From contig CAZBGY010000002.1 of NCBI GenBank assembly GCA_964491605.1, positions 1-64,000 of the forward strand: DNA of 64,000 nt. Reading direction: 5' to 3'. This DNA is from DRYS01 sp964491605. GTDB lineage: Archaea > Thermoproteota > CALKCG01 > B24 > DRYS01. Every line of letters begins with the position of its first letter. Position 1 is the first letter of the stretch. Both the position numbers and the translations under genes were made by a program. The notes under the pieces are model-generated. The model saw only the letters and a program-made list of their open reading frames with translations, ran no database searches and was not told where the DNA came from. Of the stretch, positions 26,295-34,952 are shown piece by piece.

Positions 26295-27377
26295 CTATCT
26301 AAAAACTTTCGAAAGAGGCGGTTCGATCGGTATCTTCCCATATCTATACACTGCCTCTACTAATATCCTCAACCCCTTTCTTAGGTGATCTGGATGTATA
26401 TCTTCGGTTATGCTGAGTATGAACCCTATACCTGGAGCGATATCTTCAAGTAATCTCATAGTGTAGGCTTCTATCTCCTCCGAGCTTCTCAGGAAGATCG
26501 CCTCTGGGAAATTCATCCATATAATCTTACCTTTCCAAGCTTCCCTAGCTTCACTTATAGGTAGATCCCCGCCTGGTGGAGGCGTGAACGCTTCTATAGC
26601 GTCAAGCTCTGTTTTAGCTATAAGGTTTTTAAGCGTTCTAAGCCTACCATCCATATGCGATATAACTTTCTTACCCCTAGCTTTAAGTATTCTAGCATAC
26701 TTGTTGTAGTATGGTAGACAGTATTTCTCGAATAGTTTCGGGGATACGAGCCTACCATCCATATTATCTCCTATCCTAACTATCTCAGCCGGTGAATCCG
26801 CTATAACCCTATACATCTCCTCATACTTCTCATCTATCTCTCGTACTAGGTTATCGATAACCTCAGGTTTCTTCATAAATATTATAGCGAAGTTTCTGAA
26901 ACCCATATATCTGACGATAAGCTTCATTAAAGGCGTATAATCTGCTCCTACGGTAACAACACCATCACCTTCTAAATCCTCCTTAAGCTGCAGATACTCA
27001 TCGTAGCTAGGTTCATAGATTGTATCCTTTATCATATACCTTAAAGCTTCGATATCCTCTATGCTTTTAATAGGATGCTCTATAACCCAGCTTCCACCTG
27101 GAAGCTGAAATTTCAATCCGATCCTAGTAGCCGTGAATAGCCGACCCTTAGGTGTATGGTAGACCGTATAGAGATAACCCCCAACCCTCCTCTCCTCTAT
27201 CCTAACGCTAGGCATATAGGCCCTGTATACACTGCATCTGACATCCAATCCTAAACCCATATTCCTGACTTCACGTTCGAATCTACCTCTGGGGAGGTGA
27301 TTCGAGTATATCAGCATAGGTAGGTGATCCGGTACACCCCCGTTTAAGACCTCCATAACCCTTCTGTAAGCATCCAT
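26295..27377 (-). CDS. URO-D-fold protein, copy 2
   Basis: 360 residues, uroporphyrinogen decarboxylase-like barrel. It shows VPDHLPMLIYSNHLPRG near the N-terminus and the loop ISHMDGRLRTLKNL, where an HxDG triad replaces the HxCG zinc motif of methylcobalamin:CoM methyltransferases. The insertion AFTPPPGGDLPISEAREAWKG is also seen in many environmental URO-D-like proteins near sugar genes. No HemE substrate motif. Function unknown. Divergent from the creatininase-family gene; its start lies beside the scaffold gap. Confidence 0.75.
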   Translation of the reverse strand: MDAYRRVMEVLNGGVPDHLPMLIYSNHLPRGRFEREVRNMGLGLDVRCSVYRAYMPSVRIEERRVGGYLYTVYHTPKGRLFTATRIGLKFQLPGGSWVIEHPIKSIEDIEALRYMIKDTIYEPSYDEYLQLKEDLEGDGVVTVGADYTPLMKLIVRYMGFRNFAIIFMKKPEVIDNLVREIDEKYEEMYRVIADSPAEIVRIGDNMDGRLVSPKLFEKYCLPYYNKYARILKARGKKVISHMDGRLRTLKNLIAKTELDAIEAFTPPPGGDLPISEAREAWKGKIIWMNFPEAIFLRSSEEIEAYTMRLLEDIAPGIGFILSITEDIHPDHLRKGLRILVEAVYRYGKIPIEPPLSKVFR

Positions 27378-27419
27378 ACTATATAGTAGAGGATCGCGAC
27401 ACCTAGAAATACTTATCTA
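27365..27419. repeat. Left copy of a 55-bp contig-end duplication
   Basis: The 55 bases 27365-27419 recur exactly at 27520-27574, directly on the two sides of the N run. See the gap entry; this is very probably one sequence represented twice. Confidence 0.9.
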
Positions 27420-27519
27420 NNNNNNNNNNNNNNNNNNNNNNNNNNNNNNNNNNNNNNNNNNNNNNNNNNNNNNNNNNNNNNNNNNNNNNNNNNNNNNNNN
27501 NNNNNNNNNNNNNNNNNNN
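27420..27519. other. Scaffold gap of exactly 100 N
   Basis: One hundred unknown bases. Because the 55 bases on either side are identical, two overlapping contigs were apparently joined with a fixed-length gap, and the true sequence is probably continuous with one copy of the 55-mer. Confidence 0.97.
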
Positions 27520-27574
27520 TGTAAGCATCCATACTATATAGTAGAGGATCGCGACACCTAGAAATACTTATCTA
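27520..27574. repeat. Right copy of the 55-bp contig-end duplication
   Basis: Exact repeat of 27365-27419. It includes the start codon region of URO-D-like copy 2 in reverse orientation and the promoter side of the creatininase-family gene, AATACTTATC being a possible TATA element. Confidence 0.9.
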
Positions 27575-27586
27575 TACGATACTAGA

Positions 27587-28339
27587 GTGGTATGCTTGGA
27601 GAAGATTTATCCCAGCAAGTGGGATGAAAATATTTCTATGCTCTCGTATGAAAGCCGTGAATCCGATATAGCTGAAGCTAAACCTCTCATAGCTATACTA
27701 CCTATAGGATCGATGGAGCAGCATGCATCCCATCTACCGGTATCCACGGATACGATTATAGCTTTAGAGGTTGGTAGAGCTTTAGCCGAGAGGATTGACG
27801 CTCTCCTACTACCCCCCATACCTTACGGCTGTTCTATCGAGCATAGCAGGTATACTTCTACCGTATGGCTTAAACCGTTTACGCTATACGCCATAATAAG
27901 GGATATAGCTAGATCGCTTAGAGCTCATGGATTTAAAGCCTTGATAATAGTTAATGGGCATGGGGGGAATTATATCCTCAAGAGCATCGTTAGAGAGCTT
28001 AACTACAGGCTTGGTAGGAGGCCTCTAACGATACTCGTAGATCTTGGAGGGATGTATTTCGGATCTAGATACGTAACAGATATACATGCAGGATATCATG
28101 AGACATCGCTTATGCTATATCTTAGACCAAATCTAGTCGGAGAACTGACGGGCGACTTCAAACCTGAAGCTACGAGAGATTACTTAGATTACTTATCGAT
28201 GGATGAGTTAACACCTAGGGGTATATGGGGTGAGCCTAGCAGGGCATCTAGGGAGGATGGAGAGAAGATTTTCAGTAGAATGGTCGATGAAGCTGTAGGC
28301 TATGTAGCGGATATATTGAGAAGAGTGGGTGTTACGTAG
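27587..28339 (+). CDS. Creatininase-family amidohydrolase
   Basis: 250 residues. The metal-binding motif PIGSMEQHASHLPVSTD near residue 38 and VNGHGGN near 126, plus the late GYHETS glutamate, are those of creatininase/MftE-type enzymes, which hydrolyse cyclic or terminal amides using two metals. In archaea a related enzyme (ArfB) acts in flavin and F420 synthesis, but this cannot be claimed here. GTG start a short way after the contig junction. Followed after 40 bp by a TIM-barrel isomerase. Confidence 0.85.
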   Translation: MVCLEKIYPSKWDENISMLSYESRESDIAEAKPLIAILPIGSMEQHASHLPVSTDTIIALEVGRALAERIDALLLPPIPYGCSIEHSRYTSTVWLKPFTLYAIIRDIARSLRAHGFKALIIVNGHGGNYILKSIVRELNYRLGRRPLTILVDLGGMYFGSRYVTDIHAGYHETSLMLYLRPNLVGELTGDFKPEATRDYLDYLSMDELTPRGIWGEPSRASREDGEKIFSRMVDEAVGYVADILRRVGVT

Positions 28340-28379
28340 GGTTAGCTATCTTTAAATATAGATAGGATCGAAGATATAG

Positions 28380-29321
28380 GTGGGAATGAAGGTTTCTCTT
28401 CACTCTGTAAGCTACTCTGGGTTCTTCTATATAGGGAGACCTCTAAATATCGAGGAGGTTATAGCTAGGGTTGCTGAATATGGATATGATGGAGTTGAGC
28501 TTATGGCTAAGAGACCTCATGCATCCCCCATCGATTTAAGCCAAGCTGATAGACGTAGGATAATCGAGGTAGCTTCATCGTATAGAATAGAGATACCTGT
28601 CCTCGCATCCTATACTGATTTCTCAGGTCCGGATGAATTTAGGAGGGAGCTCAACATACTATACGCTAAGGAGGTTATTAAGCTTGCATCAGATTTAGGT
28701 GTAAGGGTTGTAAGGGTATTCGCAGCCGGTATGAGGGATGTAGATCCGAGTATACCCTACTGGAGGCAATGGGAGTTATGCAGGGAGGGTTTAAGAGAGG
28801 TTTCCAGATTCGCCGAAGAGTATGGTATAACTTTAGCCCTACAGAATCATCCACCGATAATAGAATCCTATGAAGATGTACTTTCGATGCTAGAGGAAGT
28901 TGGATCTCCGTATCTTAAGGTATGCATAGATCCGGAGCTACTGGTATGGACTGGGGATATAAATCCATATTCGGATAATCTCGAGGAGAGACTTAGGGAA
29001 ATCTACCATAGAGTGAGGGATATTCTCGTCCACGTTCATATCGGGGATTCCATCGAGAGGAGTGGTAAGTTTATGTGGATAGAGGGTGGTGGATCGATGA
29101 TTAGGGCTAGAAGGCTTGAAAGGGTACCGTTAGGTATGGGGTTCTTCGGTAGGATAGCTAAACCGTTTATTAGAACGCTTAGAGATGTAGGCTACGATAG
29201 ATACATCTCATACGAGATATGCTCACCTAGATATGTTAAACATAAACTTGTTTCATTCGAGGATGTCGATAGAGAGGTTAGGGATGGAATAAAATACATT
29301 AGAAGTATTATATCGGATTAG
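28380..29321 (+). CDS. Xylose-isomerase-like TIM-barrel sugar isomerase/epimerase
   Basis: 313 residues. Candidate active-site residues: Q155 in LALQNHPP where many relatives have Glu, D184 in VCIDPELL, H220 in LVHVHIGD and E279 in ISYEICSP. The Q variant is common in one subgroup of these proteins. Substrate unknown. GTG at 28380 or ATG at 28386; TTTAAATATAG about 30 bp upstream is a good TATA box and would make the transcript nearly leaderless. The CcdA-like gene begins two bases after the stop. Confidence 0.82.
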   Translation: MGMKVSLHSVSYSGFFYIGRPLNIEEVIARVAEYGYDGVELMAKRPHASPIDLSQADRRRIIEVASSYRIEIPVLASYTDFSGPDEFRRELNILYAKEVIKLASDLGVRVVRVFAAGMRDVDPSIPYWRQWELCREGLREVSRFAEEYGITLALQNHPPIIESYEDVLSMLEEVGSPYLKVCIDPELLVWTGDINPYSDNLEERLREIYHRVRDILVHVHIGDSIERSGKFMWIEGGGSMIRARRLERVPLGMGFFGRIAKPFIRTLRDVGYDRYISYEICSPRYVKHKLVSFEDVDREVRDGIKYIRSIISD

Positions 29322-29323
29322 AT

Positions 29324-30556
29324 ATGAAGATAGACTATAGGAAACAGTATAAGAATATTTTAGTACCATTGCTACTTCTATTATCTTTAGCATCATTCAT
29401 GATTAAAATTATACGGTGCTCAGATCTATACGTCATAGCATATGGATTCTCAGATCATAAAAGCTCAGCTAAACTTCTTGATAAACTTTCCTCTATGAAT
29501 ATAGCTTACAAATTCTACGATCTCCTTGATTCTTCAAATGATTCTACGATCAATAGGGGGAGATTCCTTGAGATCATAAGCATAATTAACGCTTTGGGTA
29601 TACCTATACTCCCTCCAGATATCTGTCTATCATGCTATCTTCAACATGGTATTAAGTGGGAGGATCTACTGCTCGCTTTCGATACTCCTATATTAGCTTT
29701 TTTCCGTGAAGGAGAGCTTACGGCGATATCTATAGCTCTAGTAAGCGAAGAAGATCTAGCTAAAATCTTAGCAGCAGAACCTAGCTTATCTATCACTATA
29801 TATACCATCTATGGCGAATATAGGGTAGAGGATGTGGAAGCTAGGATTAAACTTTCAAAATCTCTACTGGGCGAGCAGGATTCTTCGATAATTCCTTCAA
29901 AACTGCTAATGCCTATCGTGTCGTTAGCTATCGCCGACTCTGTAAACCCATGTACATTCCTTTTATATACAGCTCTACTCTTACTAGCATTAAGTTCGAT
30001 CGGTAGATCTAGAGCATTCATCGTAGGTTTATCGTTCATCATAGCGGTTTTTCTGGGATACTATGCTCTAGGTTTAGGTTTATCTATAGTGATGCCTGCT
30101 ATACCGTATCTGAAGTATATAGTGGGCTCGATCGGCATCTTAGCAGGTTTCTGGAATATTCTCAGAGGTATGGGTAGAGGGTTTAAACCTAACACACCTA
30201 AAGCCGTTAGGGAGTTTGCGTATAGGTTTGCAGGTATAGCTTATCTAAGCCCGGTAATCTCATTCATACTAGGATTGATGGTAAGTTTCACTCTTCTACC
30301 ATGTAGCGGTGGACCATATTTCGTAGCTCTATCCTTCATCACAGCTATCAGAGAGTCTGTATGGATTCACGTACTCCTCCTCCTCTATAACACGATCTTC
30401 GTAATACCGCTATTATCGATACTACTACTAACCATAATGTCTGAGAGGTATATTCAAGGATTAGCCGGTATGAGAAGCATAGGTAGGATGAAGCTTATGC
30501 AGGTGATTAGTGGGTTAATATTAATTCCGGTATCCATATACCTAATAGTCTTCTAG
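29324..30556 (+). CDS. CcdA/DsbD-like thiol-disulfide membrane protein with extracytoplasmic N-terminal domain
   Basis: 410 residues. An N-terminal anchor (about 12-28) is followed by a soluble domain of some 160 residues with a C101-x-x-C104 pair (ICLSCY), then a six-helix CcdA-like core. The core has the paired membrane cysteines expected for electron shuttling: C210 in ADSVNPCTF and C327 in FTLLPCSGG. CcdA/DsbD carry reducing equivalents across the membrane to thioredoxin-like proteins. Here carrier and target domain appear fused. Starts two bases after the TIM-barrel gene, so the two are coupled in expression; why is unclear. Confidence 0.8.
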   Translation: MKIDYRKQYKNILVPLLLLLSLASFMIKIIRCSDLYVIAYGFSDHKSSAKLLDKLSSMNIAYKFYDLLDSSNDSTINRGRFLEIISIINALGIPILPPDICLSCYLQHGIKWEDLLLAFDTPILAFFREGELTAISIALVSEEDLAKILAAEPSLSITIYTIYGEYRVEDVEARIKLSKSLLGEQDSSIIPSKLLMPIVSLAIADSVNPCTFLLYTALLLLALSSIGRSRAFIVGLSFIIAVFLGYYALGLGLSIVMPAIPYLKYIVGSIGILAGFWNILRGMGRGFKPNTPKAVREFAYRFAGIAYLSPVISFILGLMVSFTLLPCSGGPYFVALSFITAIRESVWIHVLLLLYNTIFVIPLLSILLLTIMSERYIQGLAGMRSIGRMKLMQVISGLILIPVSIYLIVF

Positions 30557-30622
30557 ATCGATGAATAGAGATCATTTAATTACTCCTCACTATTTAGTAT
30601 GAACTCCTAGGGTGAAAGGTGT

Positions 30623-31174
30623 ATGGCTATAACGAGGAGAGAGTATGAATTAGCTATCGAGAGGGTTTTAGAATATTTTAGGAGGGTATGTATCACTATT
30701 AGAGAGGAGGAGAAGCAGAGGATAGAGGTTACAGATTTTGGTCTTGGTAGACTCTACGAGATAGGCCTTCAACTTCTCGTTTACGTTAATACAGATAGGT
30801 ATTGTGCTAAAGAGCTTGTACTCTTCCCTTGGCAGATATGCCCTGAGCATAAGCATCCGCCGATCGGTGATGATCCAGGTAAGCAGGAGACGTTTAGATG
30901 TAGATGGGGGACTGTCTATCTCTACATACCTGGAGAGCCTACTCCCAACCCCTCCTGCAGGATACCAGAGGATAGAGCACGCTTCTTCACCGTTAGACAT
31001 GAGATAATACTTAAACCTGGAGATCAGTACACGATACCTCCGAATACCCTTCACTGGTTTCAAGCCGGAGAGGAGGGGGCTGTAATCTCGGAGTTTTCGA
31101 GTACTAGTAGGGATGAATACGATTTATTCACAGATCCTTATATAAAGCGATTCGTAGAAATAATAGATTGCTAA
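30623..31174 (+). CDS. D-lyxose ketol-isomerase (cupin)
   Basis: 183 residues. The cupin metal site is in PEHKHPPIGDDPGKQETFRC compressed form: histidines of EHKHP and the glutamate of KQETF, with a final histidine in NTLHWFQ. EFSSTSRDEYDLFTDP at the C-terminus is diagnostic of D-lyxose isomerase, which converts D-lyxose to D-xylulose (and D-mannose to D-fructose to a lesser degree). ATG start with AAGGTG upstream. Convergent with a sugar kinase that could phosphorylate the product. Confidence 0.88.
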   Translation: MAITRREYELAIERVLEYFRRVCITIREEEKQRIEVTDFGLGRLYEIGLQLLVYVNTDRYCAKELVLFPWQICPEHKHPPIGDDPGKQETFRCRWGTVYLYIPGEPTPNPSCRIPEDRARFFTVRHEIILKPGDQYTIPPNTLHWFQAGEEGAVISEFSSTSRDEYDLFTDPYIKRFVEIIDC

Positions 31175-31221
31175 CATAGTAAACACTGCTTGTATGATTA
31201 ATGTAAAAGATTCTCTGCATT

Positions 31222-32214
31222 CTAAATATTTTTAACCTCTATATTCCTTCTCACATTATCTAACTGGCTACTCAGGATTTCCTCTACAATCTCTCTTTTA
31301 ACGTTCGTAGTCGTACCTTTAGCCGTACAGCATGCTGCTCCTGAAGCTGAGCCGAATATCAACCCATCGATAATATCTTCAACCCTATAGTCTTCTATAT
31401 ATCTAGGTTTCTCGATAAGCTTGAATATTAAACCTGCACAGAAGGCATCCCCAGCTCCCGTAGGATCGATAACATGCACTTTGAAGGAGGGGATCCGTAT
31501 AGACATGTTTTTGAAGGATGCTACCAATCCTTTATCCCCCATAGTTATTACCGGAAGTTTACAGCCAAGTTTTCTCAGAAAATTTAGAGCGTCGAAGACA
31601 TCTCCCTTACCTGTAATCTTATATGCTTCTAGGATGTTGCAGTGGAAGATATCAGAATTCATTATAGCATCTTTGAAGAAGCTCCAATCCTTACCATACG
31701 GAGCTACTATATCTAGGAATGTCGTCGCCTTGATGCTTCTAGCTTTAGCTAGAATGTATGGTAGATGGTTATCGAATTCTCCGAGCATACCTGCTCCGCC
31801 GATGTAAACCATTTTAGGTTTAATCTCTTCGATAGCTTCTTCGACGAATCCTTTATCTAGGAGAAGATTTGAACCGATATCTACATGGAAGCGTCTATCC
31901 TCTCCTTTAACGACGAGTATGATATTCTTCGATGTAGGTGCATCAACCCTTTTAAGCTTGACGTTTATACCCTTCTCCGATAGAAATCTCTCTATGAAAT
32001 CTCCGAACACATCCCTACCGACTACAGATGCTAAGTGAACGTTTCCAGCTTTAACCCCAAGCTGGATGAGATCTATCGATACATTACCAGCATGACCTCC
32101 GAGGGTTACCGTTATACCACTCGGAACATAGAGGAGCTCACCCTGATCAGCTATACGAGGGAGTTCTGCGGCTATTATATCTACGACGAGTATACCTGTG
32201 GTTAAAACCGACAA
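31222..32214 (-). CDS. PfkB-family carbohydrate kinase
   Basis: 330 residues. The ribokinase fold is shown by the N-terminal TLGGHAGNVSIDL substrate loop and the catalytic DPTGAGDAFCAGL near the C-terminus, whose aspartate is the general base. ATP-dependent phosphorylation of a sugar, nucleoside or sugar acid; the target is not readable. TTG start with AGGTGG eight bases upstream. Divergent from URO-D-like copy 3; the shared 88-bp gap contains the palindrome ATAAGCTTAT at 32235-32244, which also looks like a TATA element. Confidence 0.87.
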   Translation of the reverse strand: MSVLTTGILVVDIIAAELPRIADQGELLYVPSGITVTLGGHAGNVSIDLIQLGVKAGNVHLASVVGRDVFGDFIERFLSEKGINVKLKRVDAPTSKNIILVVKGEDRRFHVDIGSNLLLDKGFVEEAIEEIKPKMVYIGGAGMLGEFDNHLPYILAKARSIKATTFLDIVAPYGKDWSFFKDAIMNSDIFHCNILEAYKITGKGDVFDALNFLRKLGCKLPVITMGDKGLVASFKNMSIRIPSFKVHVIDPTGAGDAFCAGLIFKLIEKPRYIEDYRVEDIIDGLIFGSASGAACCTAKGTTTNVKREIVEEILSSQLDNVRRNIEVKNI

Positions 32215-32302
32215 TGATAGCCACCTGCGATCTTATAAGCTTATCATACCTTTAAATTTTCATGAGTCATCCTGATTATATGGATTTAGGAGGTGTTTAG
32301 CG

Positions 32303-33457
32303 TTGGATTCTAAGGAGAGGGCTATGAGGGCTATCATGCTTGAGGAAGCGGATAGGGTTGCTGTATCGGAGTATGATATCAATTCTCCCGTAGCTTCGGT
32401 TTTGATGGGTGAAGAGATGTTTGTTGGTTATGGTGGAAGGTTTATGGATCTATGCTATCGTATGATCTACGAGGAGAGGAGGAATACTCTTGTCGATAGG
32501 ATGAAGAGGGATAGGGTTAGGCTATATTCGAGGTTAGGTCTGGATATCATGATGGTTAGGCCTGTATGGGGTAGGAATCCTGTGAAGCCTAAGCCTGTAG
32601 CTCCATACGAATGGATTGTGGAAGGACCTGATGGGCATTGGTTTCGATACAAGTTTAACCTAGAGTATGATTCTATATCCCAGATTGACTCGAGCATCGC
32701 TAGAGGTGGGTTGGAAGCTCTTAAGGATTACGTCGATAAGCTTTGTGGTGAACCTATAGAAATCGATGGCGAAGAACTTGAGCTCGTAGAGTATGCTGTG
32801 AAGAGCGTAGGCGATCATATCCTGGTTATGGGTGATGTTGATGGATGCTTCCCAGTCGGAGGTTCATGGCTACATATATTCCTTAAAGCTATGTATGTAG
32901 AGCCTTTGATCGTTAAGAGACTTATAGAGTACTCGACTAGGAGGGCTATAGCCTACATAGATGCTATGATAGATTGCGGGGTTGAAGCTGTAAGCGGGGG
33001 TGCTGATATAGCGTACAAGCATGGACCATACATGAATCCTAAACATTTCAAAGAATTCATAGCACCTTCCATAAAGGCACATGTAGATGCATGCCATAGG
33101 CGGGGTGTGCCATTCCTAAAACATACCGATGGAAATATAAACCCGATACTAGAAGATTTCATAGATACAGGTATAGATGGATATCTAGCCATAGAGCCTA
33201 GAGCAGGTATGGATATAGCCTCTTTGAAGGAGAAGTACGGAGATCGCATATGCTTCTTCGGAAATGTGGATTGCGCATATACGCTAGTATACGGGTCAGA
33301 AGAGGATGTACGTAGAGAGGTGAGAAGGATAATAGACGTAGCAGCTCATGGCGGTGGATTAATAGTAGCATCCAGCAATAGTATACATAGCTTCGTAAAA
33401 CCAGAAAACTTCCTAACGATGATACGTGAAGCGAGAAGATACGGAAGATATACATAA
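32303..33457 (+). CDS. URO-D-fold protein, copy 3
   Basis: 384 residues. N-terminal SKERAMRAIMLEEADRVAVSEYD, a GDVDGCFPVGGSWLHIF segment, and the loop LKHTDGNINPILEDF followed by GYLAIEPRAGMD mark a URO-D-like barrel with an HxDG site rather than the HxCG zinc site of cobalamin methyltransferases. TTG start is secured by AGGAGGTG at 32288-32295, ideal spacing. Reaction unknown; the three paralogues in 10 kb with sugar enzymes suggest action on a sugar-derived or methylated substrate. Confidence 0.78.
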   Translation: MDSKERAMRAIMLEEADRVAVSEYDINSPVASVLMGEEMFVGYGGRFMDLCYRMIYEERRNTLVDRMKRDRVRLYSRLGLDIMMVRPVWGRNPVKPKPVAPYEWIVEGPDGHWFRYKFNLEYDSISQIDSSIARGGLEALKDYVDKLCGEPIEIDGEELELVEYAVKSVGDHILVMGDVDGCFPVGGSWLHIFLKAMYVEPLIVKRLIEYSTRRAIAYIDAMIDCGVEAVSGGADIAYKHGPYMNPKHFKEFIAPSIKAHVDACHRRGVPFLKHTDGNINPILEDFIDTGIDGYLAIEPRAGMDIASLKEKYGDRICFFGNVDCAYTLVYGSEEDVRREVRRIIDVAAHGGGLIVASSNSIHSFVKPENFLTMIREARRYGRYT

Positions 33458-33578
33458 CCCGATTTCCAGCTGAATATGGCTCCCCATAGCTAGATCCATC
33501 CCCACTCTTTATACGATTAATACTTGACAGCTGAACAACAACTTATATGTACCATATTCTTAGAAACTATCTCTAGTC

Positions 33579-34937
33579 ATGATGGATTCAGATATATCTA
33601 TTAGAAGCTTAGAGCTTACCTACAAGTCTTACAAGCTTCGCACGCCCTTGAAATTTGGTTCAGTCGTAGTAGAAGAATCCGTTTCCCTCATAGTTAATGC
33701 GTTGGTTAAGAGGAGAGGTGGGGGCGAAGCTGAAGGTTTTGGATCCATGCCTTTAGTTTGTGAGTGGGCCTTTCCAGATCCGAAGGTCGAGTACGAGGAT
33801 AAGCTTGAAGCTATGAAGCTTGTAGCCGAACGTTATGCTAAGCTTATAGAGAGTGAGGATACATATATGCATCCTATAGATTGGTTTGTGAAATTCGAGG
33901 AAAGGATAACGGATATAACGAATTCTGTGTCTAGCTACCTGAAGCTTAGATCACCTTTACCTATCCTAGCATCCCTGGTAGCTATATCACCTATAGATGC
34001 TGCTATCCATGACGGGTTTGGTAAGGTTAACAGTATATGCAGTTACGACGGATATGGACCGAAGTATATGGAGAGGGATCTAAACTTCTATTTAGGACCC
34101 AGGTTTAAAGGTAAGTATATATCGGATTACATCAAGCCTAGCTATGAGTCTAAGCTCCCAGTCTTCCATCTAATTGGAGGCCTAGATAAGCTTACCAGAA
34201 GCGAAGTTAGCTCTGAGGATCCTTCTGATGGGCTTCCAGTGAGTTTAGAGGAGTGGATAGAAAGGGATGGCGTCTTCTGCTTCAAGATAAAACTTACAGG
34301 GGTAGATTTAGATTGGGATGTGAAGAGGACTAAAGCTGTAGCTGAAATCGTCGAAAGCAAACTTAAAGCTTTGGGTAGGGATGACTACTATCTATCGGTC
34401 GATTCGAATGAGATGCATAGATCGCCGGATGACGTATTGAAATATCTTAGGAGGATTAAGAGAGAGGCTCCTAATGTTTTTGATAGGATACTCTACATCG
34501 AGCAACCTGTTAGTAGGGATTTAGCGAAGTATAGATTTGATATGAGGCCTGTAGCGATGGTTAAACCCGTGTTAGCGGATGAAGGTGTTACCGATGTAGA
34601 GAGTTTAGATTTAGCTTTAAGTCTTGGATGGTCTGGTGTGGCTTTGAAGACATGTAAATGTCATAGTTCAGCTCTACTTATGGTTGCTAAATCTGAGGAG
34701 TTTGGTATACCTTATAGTGTTCAGGACTTAACTTGTCCAGGTTTAGCTTTAGTACATTCAGCTGGGTTTGCAGCTAGGATAAATCCGATTAAAGGATTTG
34801 AATATAACGCTAGACAGTATCTGCCGTTAGCGTTCCCGGAAATACAGAGTAGATATAAAGGTATATTCGAGGTTAGAGATGGGGTCGTGAATACAGGTAT
34901 CCTCAACGGTATGCTAGGTCTGGGATTATCGTTATAA
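33579..34937 (+). CDS. Enolase-superfamily protein, muconate-lactonising-type residues
   Basis: 452 residues, longer than the typical 370-400. Catalytic candidates read as KIKLTG (KxK), SVDSNE (metal Asp), IEQPV (metal Glu), LADEG (metal Asp) and a late lysine in ALKTCKCHS. A lysine on the sixth strand plus the KxK is the MLE-subgroup arrangement, unlike the His/Asp dyad of the other enolase at 3.2 kb. Extra length lies in the N-terminal half (to about residue 230). Likely acts on a sugar acid or dipeptide-like acid; uncertain. TATA CTTATATG about 35 bp upstream of ATG. Heads a four-gene run continuing with Gfo/Idh, TIM barrel and a hydroxyacid dehydrogenase. Confidence 0.8.
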   Translation: MMDSDISIRSLELTYKSYKLRTPLKFGSVVVEESVSLIVNALVKRRGGGEAEGFGSMPLVCEWAFPDPKVEYEDKLEAMKLVAERYAKLIESEDTYMHPIDWFVKFEERITDITNSVSSYLKLRSPLPILASLVAISPIDAAIHDGFGKVNSICSYDGYGPKYMERDLNFYLGPRFKGKYISDYIKPSYESKLPVFHLIGGLDKLTRSEVSSEDPSDGLPVSLEEWIERDGVFCFKIKLTGVDLDWDVKRTKAVAEIVESKLKALGRDDYYLSVDSNEMHRSPDDVLKYLRRIKREAPNVFDRILYIEQPVSRDLAKYRFDMRPVAMVKPVLADEGVTDVESLDLALSLGWSGVALKTCKCHSSALLMVAKSEEFGIPYSVQDLTCPGLALVHSAGFAARINPIKGFEYNARQYLPLAFPEIQSRYKGIFEVRDGVVNTGILNGMLGLGLSL

Positions 34938-34952
34938 GAGGGGCTACGGTTT

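Noticed and set aside
27365..27574. True 55-bp direct repeat, for example an attachment site
   Set aside because: The copies exactly abut a 100-N run, which is the pattern of a scaffolding join of overlapping contigs.
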